Source: Eubacteriales bacterium (lineage in GTDB: Bacteria > Bacillota > Clostridia > Peptostreptococcales > Anaerovoracaceae). From it: a stretch of 10,556 nucleotides of DNA. Position 1 is the first letter of the stretch; the number at the start of each line of letters is the position of its first letter. A program made the translations under genes and the position numbers. This document shows, piece after piece, positions 5,998-10,556 of the stretch. The notes under the pieces were generated by a model that saw only the letters and a program-made list of their open reading frames with translations, searched no databases and was not told where the DNA came from. The stretch covers positions 1 through 10,556 of the forward strand of contig JAQVOT010000023.1 of the NCBI GenBank assembly GCA_028702415.1, written 5' to 3'.

Positions 5998-6010
5998 TTA
6001 ATATTATTAA
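5998..6010 (+). repeat. A/T palindrome overlapping the bcd ribosome binding region
   Basis: TTAATA-T-TATTAA is a perfect inverted repeat with a single central base, ending directly before GGAGG of the bcd ribosome binding site (6011-6015). The one-base centre rules out an RNA hairpin of full length, so if functional it would act as DNA. It does not match the Rex spacing. It may be chance in an A/T-rich leader. Confidence 0.45.
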
Positions 6011-6022
6011 GGAGGCAATATA

Positions 6023-7165
6023 ATGAACTTTTCACTGACGAAGGAACAAGAATTCGTAAGAAAAATGGTACGCGATTTTGCCGAAACCGAAGTTGAACCT
6101 CTTGCTGCAGATATCGATTTGGAACATAGATTCCCGGAAGAAACTGTAGAAAAGATGGCTAAATACGGATTACTCGGCGTTCCGTTTCCAACAGAGTATG
6201 GTGGAGCAGGCGGAGACCACATCTCCTATGCTATCACAGTAGAAGAACTTTCAAAGAAGTGCGCATCAACAGGCGTTATCTGTTCAGCTCACACTTCGCT
6301 GTGCTGCTGGCCTATATTCAATTATGGTACTGAAGAGCAGAAGCGCAAGTATCTGCCAGACCTGCTTGCAGGCAAGACACTTGGAGCATTTGGACTTACT
6401 GAACCAAATGCCGGTACTGATGCTTCTGGACAGCAGACAAGGGCCGTTGACGACGGCGACAGCTGGATCCTGGATGGAGCTAAGGTATTCATCACAAACG
6501 GCGGATTTGCTGATGTATTCGTAGTTATGGCCATGACTGACAAGTCAAAGGGTAACCGCGGGATATCGGCATTTATCGTTGAAAAGGGTGATGCAGGCTT
6601 CTCAATCGGTAAGACAGAAGACAAGATGGGCATCTGTGCTTCATCGACAACAGAACTGATTTTCCAGAACTGCAGAATTCCTAAGGACAGACTTCTTGGG
6701 GAAATCGGTCAGGGCTTCAAGGTTGCAATGAGCACATTGGACGGCGGACGTATCGGTATCGCTTCACAGGCACTGGGTATCGCTCAGGGAGCTCTTGACG
6801 TAACTGTTGAATACATGAAGGCAAGAAAACAGTTCGGAAAGAGCCTGTCACAGTTCCAGGCACTGCAGTTTACAGTTGCAGATCTGGAAACCCAGATTCA
6901 GGCTTCCAGACTTCTTATATACAGAGCTGCTGACATGAAGGATAAGCACCTTGCTTATGGCCCGGCTGCTGCTATGGCTAAGCTGTTTGCTGCTGAAACC
7001 GCAATGCACGTAACCACTAAGTGTGTACAGCTTCACGGCGGATATGGATACACTAAGGATTATCCGGTAGAAAGAATGATGAGAGACGCTAAAATTACTG
7101 AAATCTATGAAGGTACTTCAGAAGTTCAGAGAATGGTTATCGCCGCATCAGTTCTTGGTAAATAA
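6023..7165 (+). CDS. bcd: Butyryl-CoA dehydrogenase (short-chain acyl-CoA dehydrogenase)
   Basis: FAD enzyme that reduces crotonyl-CoA to butyryl-CoA; in clostridia it works in a complex with EtfAB that couples this to ferredoxin reduction. The 380 aa is the normal length, and the sequence closely resembles the Bcd of butyrate-forming clostridia as I recall it, e.g. VEELSKKCASTGVICSAHTS (73-92). Visible motifs: GLTEPNAGTDASGQQT (124-139, flavin/substrate site), RKQFG (268-272), GGYGYTKDYPVERMMRDAKI (339-358), and the catalytic base E363 in IYEGTSE. The stretch MGICASSTTEL has Cys205 where family members I recall have Arg (LGIRASSTTEL). AAGGAGG at 6009-6015 lies 7 nt before the ATG. It heads an operon with etfB 21 nt downstream and is preceded by a Rex box. 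Another enoyl-CoA substrate is possible, as no thl, crt or hbd is adjacent. Confidence 0.93.
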   Translation: MNFSLTKEQEFVRKMVRDFAETEVEPLAADIDLEHRFPEETVEKMAKYGLLGVPFPTEYGGAGGDHISYAITVEELSKKCASTGVICSAHTSLCCWPIFNYGTEEQKRKYLPDLLAGKTLGAFGLTEPNAGTDASGQQTRAVDDGDSWILDGAKVFITNGGFADVFVVMAMTDKSKGNRGISAFIVEKGDAGFSIGKTEDKMGICASSTTELIFQNCRIPKDRLLGEIGQGFKVAMSTLDGGRIGIASQALGIAQGALDVTVEYMKARKQFGKSLSQFQALQFTVADLETQIQASRLLIYRAADMKDKHLAYGPAAAMAKLFAAETAMHVTTKCVQLHGGYGYTKDYPVERMMRDAKITEIYEGTSEVQRMVIAASVLGK

Positions 7166-7186
7166 TTAGATAGGGAGGAATTACAA

Positions 7187-7993
7187 ATGGCATTTAATAT
7201 TATAGTATGTGCAAAGCAGGTTCCTGATACTAACGTTATCAAGATCAACCCTAAGACAGGTACACTGATTAGAGATGGCGTTCCCAGCATCCTGAACAAT
7301 GACGATGCTAATGCTCTGGAACAGGCATTACAGATTAAAGACAAGTTTGATGATGTGAAAGTCACAGTCATCACAATGGGACCTCCTCAGGCAAACGATC
7401 TTCTGTTTGAATGTATCGCAAAGGGCGCTGATGAAGGTATCCTCGTATCTGACAGAGCAGTAGGCGGATCAGATACATGGGCTACTTCCAATACACTGGA
7501 AGCTGCAATAAGAAGATGGGTTAAGGACAATGGTGACTACAATCTTATCTTCACAGGCAGACAGGCTATCGATGGAGATACTGCACAGGTTGGACCACAG
7601 CTGGCAGAAAAGCTGGGAATCCCGCAGGTTTCATACGTAGAAGAATTTGAAATCGATGAGGACAGAAAAACAGTAACAGTAAAGAGACAGTTGGAAGACG
7701 GATACGAACTTATCGAAGTTGCACTTCCGTGCCTGCTGACTACAATCAAAGAACTAAACACTCCTAGATACATGACAGTTGCCGGAATTTATGGCAACAA
7801 GGAAATGAAGACTTGGAATGCTAAGGACATCGAAGTTGACCTGACTAAGGTTGGTCTGGAAGCTTCACCTACAAATGTATTCAGATCATTCACACCTGCT
7901 CCAAAGCAGCCAGGCGTTAAGATCGAGGGGGATACTGAAAATGCTCAGGCTAAGAACTTACTCATTAAGCTCAAGGGCAAGCATGTAATCTAA
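7187..7993 (+). CDS. etfB: Electron transfer flavoprotein beta subunit (bifurcating type)
   Basis: Forms a heterodimer with EtfA. In bifurcating Etf proteins the flavin of the beta subunit accepts hydride from NADH and splits the electron pair between ferredoxin and the acyl-CoA dehydrogenase. The 268 aa is of normal size. Diagnostic stretches are IIVCAKQVPDT (5-15), GTLIRDGVPSILNNDDANAL (25-44), VITMGPPQA (61-69), and the nucleotide/flavin loop GRQAIDGDTAQVGPQLAEKL (124-143). These agree closely with clostridial EtfB partners of Bcd rather than with respiratory ETF-beta. GGGAGGA at 7173-7179 is 7 nt before the ATG, and etfA begins 19 nt after the stop. That it bifurcates is inferred from sequence type and operon, not shown directly. 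Confidence 0.94.
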   Translation: MAFNIIVCAKQVPDTNVIKINPKTGTLIRDGVPSILNNDDANALEQALQIKDKFDDVKVTVITMGPPQANDLLFECIAKGADEGILVSDRAVGGSDTWATSNTLEAAIRRWVKDNGDYNLIFTGRQAIDGDTAQVGPQLAEKLGIPQVSYVEEFEIDEDRKTVTVKRQLEDGYELIEVALPCLLTTIKELNTPRYMTVAGIYGNKEMKTWNAKDIEVDLTKVGLEASPTNVFRSFTPAPKQPGVKIEGDTENAQAKNLLIKLKGKHVI

Positions 7994-8012
7994 GAAGGAG
8001 GAGAAAATTTAA

Positions 8013-9320
8013 ATGGCAATTAACATTATTAAAGAAAAATGTATTGGTTGCGGACTGTGCTTCAAAAGCTGCCCAAAAGATGCATTCTATTTCGAAAAGT
8101 ATGATGGTAACAAGCTTGGTAAGGTTGCTGCTATCGGCCCAAGCTGCGACTTCTGTAACCAGTGCCTGACTTCCTGTAAGTTCGGTGCTATCGAAGAAAA
8201 GAAGATAGAAGTTCAGGCTGACCTGAGCGAATACAAGCACGTTTGGGTATTTGCTGAGCAGAGACATGGCAAGATGATGAATGTTGCTCTGGAACTGATT
8301 GGCGAAGGCTACAGACTGGCTAAGGAAATCAGCGAAGATACACAGGTATGCGCAGTATTACTGGGTGATGAAGCAGATATCGATCCACTGGTAGACGAAT
8401 GCTTCGCATACGGTGCAGAAAAGGTTTATAAGATCGCAAGCCCGGTTCTGAAGAACTACACTACAGACGGATACACATTCGCTCTTAAAGAAGCAATCGA
8501 TCAGTACAAGCCTGAAATCGTACTCTACGGTGCAACTCACATCGGACGTGACTTCGCTCCAAGAATTGCTGCAAGATGCAACACCGGTCTTACAGCTGAC
8601 TGTACAAGACTTGATGTAAGAGTTTCAAGCTACATCGAATACACTTCAAAGAACACCACTCTTGATACTTCAACTCTGGACCCTAACGATCCATCAACAG
8701 GTATCAAGCAGACTCGTCCAGCATTCGGCGGTAACCTTATGGCTACTATCGTTTGCCCTAGAACCAGACCTCAGATGTCAACAGTTCGTCCTGGCGTAAT
8801 GCAGAAGAGAGAACCTGTTGCAGGAGCAAAGGGCGAGGTTGTAGAAGTAAAAACCACTGTATCAGATAAGGATATCCACATCAAGATCAAGGACATCGTT
8901 AAGTCCACAAAAGTAATGGTATCCCTGACTGACGCTGAAATCATCTGCTCAGGCGGAAGAGGACTTGGCGATCCTTCAGGATTTGAACTTATCAAGAAGT
9001 TCGCTGACAAGGTTGGCGGAGTTGTAGGTTCATCCCGTGCAGCAGTTGATGCAGGCTGGATTGATCATTCACACCAGGTTGGACAGACCGGTACTACTGT
9101 AAAGCCTAATATTTACTTCGCTTGCGGTATCTCCGGAGCTATTCAGCATCTGGCTGGAATGCAGACTTCAGAATGTATCGTTGCAATCAACAAGGATGCT
9201 GACGCACCTATCTTCGAAGTTGCTGACTACGGCATCGTAGGAGACCTGTACAAGGTAATTCCTGAAATTATTGCCGAGTGGGACAATGCAGAAGCTCTTT
9301 ATGACGCTTCAACAAAATAA
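8013..9320 (+). CDS. etfA: Electron transfer flavoprotein alpha subunit with N-terminal 2[4Fe-4S] domain
   Basis: At 435 aa it is about 100 residues longer than a plain EtfA because of an N-terminal ferredoxin domain. The two cluster motifs are C10-x2-C13-x2-C16-x3-C20-P and C45-x2-C48-x2-C51-x3-C55. The EtfA N-terminal domain follows from about 73 ([14 protein letters not shown]), and the C-terminal FAD domain is intact: SGGRG at 313-317, VGQTG (356-360), [14 protein letters not shown] (about 370-383), and [13 protein letters not shown] near 400. The iron-sulfur form is best known from CarE of the bifurcating caffeyl-CoA reductase of Acetobacterium woodii. The extra clusters probably link the flavin to ferredoxin. 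AAGGAGGAG at 7995-8003 gives strong initiation. Codon choice in bcd-etfB-etfA (many ATC, AAC, AAG) looks more biased than in the pilus genes, consistent with high expression. A terminator follows 59 nt after the stop. Confidence 0.95.
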   Translation: MAINIIKEKCIGCGLCFKSCPKDAFYFEKYDGNKLGKVAAIGPSCDFCNQCLTSCKFGAIEEKKIEVQADLSEYKHVWVFAEQRHGKMMNVALELIGEGYRLAKEISEDTQVCAVLLGDEADIDPLVDECFAYGAEKVYKIASPVLKNYTTDGYTFALKEAIDQYKPEIVLYGATHIGRDFAPRIAARCNTGLTADCTRLDVRVSSYIEYTSKNTTLDTSTLDPNDPSTGIKQTRPAFGGNLMATIVCPRTRPQMSTVRPGVMQKREPVAGAKGEVVEVKTTVSDKDIHIKIKDIVKSTKVMVSLTDAEIICSGGRGLGDPSGFELIKKFADKVGGVVGSSRAAVDAGWIDHSHQVGQTGTTVKPNIYFACGISGAIQHLAGMQTSECIVAINKDADAPIFEVADYGIVGDLYKVIPEIIAEWDNAEALYDASTK

Positions 9321-9379
9321 GCGTTAGACTTATCAACATAATACAATTCATTATTTGATCAGTTAAAAGTTCACTTAAT

Positions 9380-9417
9380 AAAAAGGTGTTTAGGGCACAG
9401 CCTTAAACACCTTTTTT
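9380..9417. terminator. Bidirectional terminator between etfA and maf
   Basis: A 17-bp stem (9380-9396 with 9400-9416, one G-U pair) with the three-base loop ACA. The stem carries AAAAA on the left and TTTTTT on the right, so each strand ends in a U tract after the hairpin. It can stop the bcd-etfBA transcript on the plus strand and the pbp-maf transcript on the minus strand. It is the only notable structure in 9321-9444. Confidence 0.92.
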
Positions 9418-9444
9418 AGTTAGCTACTAAATTTACGAAGTTAA

Positions 9445-10065
9445 TTAAAGATATTCAATCACTTTATAAATGGGAAGACCAACAACATTGTTATAATCCC
9501 CATCAATGTGGTCGATATACTTTCCGAAGGAACCCTGTATGGCATATCCGCCTGCCTTGTCATATGGTTCGTCGGTTGAAACATATGCATTCAGTTCTTC
9601 CGCTGAATAGTTTTTGAAGAACACCTGGGTATCTTCGTAGAAGCACTGCTTTGAACAAGATGACATGTCACCCTTGGGGCTGCATTTTATGATACAGCAA
9701 CCGGTAATAACATGATGTGAACTACCCCTGAGAAGGCTCAGAATCCTGAAAGCATCTTTTTTGTCAGCTGGTTTGCCGATTATTTCCCCATCATGTACAA
9801 CAACTGTGTCAGCTCCGATTATGGTAAAGCCTGAAGTCGGCGGCCAGTCTCCGGTGAAATTCCCGGATAGCCTGTCCGTCTTCGATTTTATCTCATTTAA
9901 AACCGCAGATGCTTTTAACAAGGCAAGATACATGGTAGCCGTTTCCGGATCCATGGGGAAGGGAAGAGTTTCTACAATAGTAGCCGGCCTGACCACAGGG
10001 TCAAGGCCGGCGTTTTTTAACATTTCAATACGTCTCGGTGACGCTGATGCTATTATTATCATCAT
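9445..10065 (-). CDS. maf: Maf-family nucleoside triphosphate pyrophosphatase
   Basis: Maf proteins hydrolyse non-canonical or pyrimidine nucleoside triphosphates to the monophosphate and pyrophosphate; some are linked to septum inhibition. Motifs in the 206 aa: ASASPRR (6-12, substrate phosphates), GADTVV (84-89, with D86), KP (98-99), TG (121-122), EPYDKAGGYAIQG (166-178), and NVVGLP (193-198). These fit the dTTP/UTP-type branch. It is slightly longer than the usual 185-200 because of an insert at about 61-80 (after LNEIKSKTD) and another at about 128-139 containing several Ser and Cys. The start codon overlaps the stop of the upstream penicillin-binding protein gene (TAATG), with no ribosome binding site visible in the C-rich stretch before it, so translation is probably coupled. 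A second ATG is the next codon. Confidence 0.92.
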   Translation of the reverse strand: MMIIIASASPRRIEMLKNAGLDPVVRPATIVETLPFPMDPETATMYLALLKASAVLNEIKSKTDRLSGNFTGDWPPTSGFTIIGADTVVVHDGEIIGKPADKKDAFRILSLLRGSSHHVITGCCIIKCSPKGDMSSCSKQCFYEDTQVFFKNYSAEELNAYVSTDEPYDKAGGYAIQGSFGKYIDHIDGDYNNVVGLPIYKVIEYL

Positions 10066-10556
10066 TAGGGCGTGGCAGTCGTTGAGGTTGGGGTTGGGGT
10101 TGTTTCCGTTGGAGCGGTTGTTACTGGATCAGTTTCCGGCGGAATCGTAACAGGAACTGTAGTTGTCTCCGTTTCAGTCTTCGTCTTTGATTCCTTGGTC
10201 TTCTTCTTGTGAACAGGGGAGTATGTTCCCTTAATATAATAATCACCTGCAACACGTTCCACATTTGGAGGCATTTCCGCGTAGGATCCTCGAGGCAGAT
10301 CTTCGCATACACGACCCATTATAGCCGCCCAGAATCCGGCAGCCTTGTAGGAGTAGTTGGATACGGACATATTAATGTCATTTCCCATCCAAAGTGCCAT
10401 GGAGAACTGCGGAGTGAATCCTGAGAACCAGATATCATACATGTTACTTGTTGTACCCGTTTTTCCCGCATCAGGCTGTGAACTGATTGAAGCGCTGCGT
10501 CCGAGTCCATTTGTTACTACCGAGCGAAGTACATCGGTCATAATCCATGCCACACC
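10065..10556 (-). CDS. Class A penicillin-binding protein, C-terminal part (partial)
   Basis: The 3' end of a gene whose start lies beyond the window. The readable 163 residues begin GVAWIMTDVLR and hold the end of the transpeptidase domain: DAGKTGTTSNMYDIWFSGFTP with the KTG box at 10463-10455, then ALWMGND. The sequence after KTG fits PBP1A-type bifunctional enzymes, which polymerise and cross-link peptidoglycan at the outer face of the membrane. The SxxK and SxN boxes and the transglycosylase domain are outside the window. The last 47 residues (10208 to the stop) are low complexity, first Lys/Thr/Glu then almost only Thr, Pro, Ser, Ala and Val, a disordered wall-facing tail. It shares one base with maf. 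Class A is favoured over class B by the KTGTTSNMYDIWFSG context. Confidence 0.87.
   Translation of the reverse strand, partial: GVAWIMTDVLRSVVTNGLGRSASISSQPDAGKTGTTSNMYDIWFSGFTPQFSMALWMGNDINMSVSNYSYKAAGFWAAIMGRVCEDLPRGSYAEMPPNVERVAGDYYIKGTYSPVHKKKTKESKTKTETETTTVPVTIPPETDPVTTAPTETTPTPTSTTATP
10086..10102 (+). repeat. GGGGTT repeats in the penicillin-binding protein tail
   Basis: The plus strand reads GG-TT-GGGG-TT-GGGG-TT-G, the complement of alternating Thr (ACC) and Pro (CCA) codons in the tail of the minus-strand gene. The G blocks are telomere-like and could form a weak two-layer G-quadruplex on the non-coding strand. It is most simply explained by the Thr-Pro repeat. Confidence 0.6.

Noticed and set aside
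9761..10150. 129-codon plus-strand open frame over maf and the pbp tail
   Set aside because: It is antisense to the conserved N-terminal motifs of Maf and to low-complexity codons; the real genes are on the minus strand.

Overview
The window reads as chromosomal DNA of an anaerobic, low-to-mid G+C Firmicute of the class Clostridia. The evidence is a class III fructose-1,6-bisphosphatase, a Clostridium-type butyryl-CoA dehydrogenase with both electron-transferring flavoprotein (Etf) subunits, strong AGGAGG-type ribosome binding sites, a consensus Rex operator, and a Gram-positive type IV pilus block lacking outer-membrane components. I cannot name a genus. No tRNA, rRNA, CRISPR array, insertion sequence or phage gene was seen, so this looks like core rather than accessory DNA.

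Layout. (1) 133-3843, plus strand: the 3' part of a type IV pilus operon. It runs prepilin peptidase (pilD), pilM-like, pilN-like, pilO-like, a 101-aa single-pass membrane protein of unknown function, a possible 21-residue hydrophobic peptide, and a 110-aa basic protein of unknown function. A perfect 7-bp hairpin with a U tract ends the unit. (2) 3902-5854, plus strand: fbp (gluconeogenesis), starting only about 20 nt after that terminator, then its own terminator. (3) 5959-9320, plus strand: an extended -10 promoter overlapped downstream by a consensus Rex box, then bcd, etfB and etfA. The EtfA carries an N-terminal 2[4Fe-4S] ferredoxin domain. (4) 9380-9417: a long hairpin serving two convergent units. 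(5) 10556-9445, minus strand: the C-terminal end of a class A penicillin-binding protein, overlapping by one base (TAATG) with maf.

How the parts work together. PilD trims prepilins, and PilM/N/O form the cytoplasmic and inner-membrane assembly platform. The unknown small proteins sit where a lineage-specific pilus accessory could be expected. Bcd-EtfBA would reduce crotonyl-CoA (or a related enoyl-CoA) with NADH while reducing ferredoxin by flavin-based electron bifurcation. Rex, which leaves DNA when NADH/NAD+ is high, would switch the operon on when reductant accumulates. The thiolase, crotonase and 3-hydroxybutyryl-CoA dehydrogenase genes that often flank bcd are absent here.

Most in need of a second look are: the A9 tract and coupled start at the head of the 101-aa gene; the small unknown genes ending the pilus operon; the PilM homologue with eroded nucleotide-binding motifs; the terminator packed against fbp; and the pairing of a Clostridium-type Bcd with a ferredoxin-domain EtfA. 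I saw no clear case of a wholly new system.
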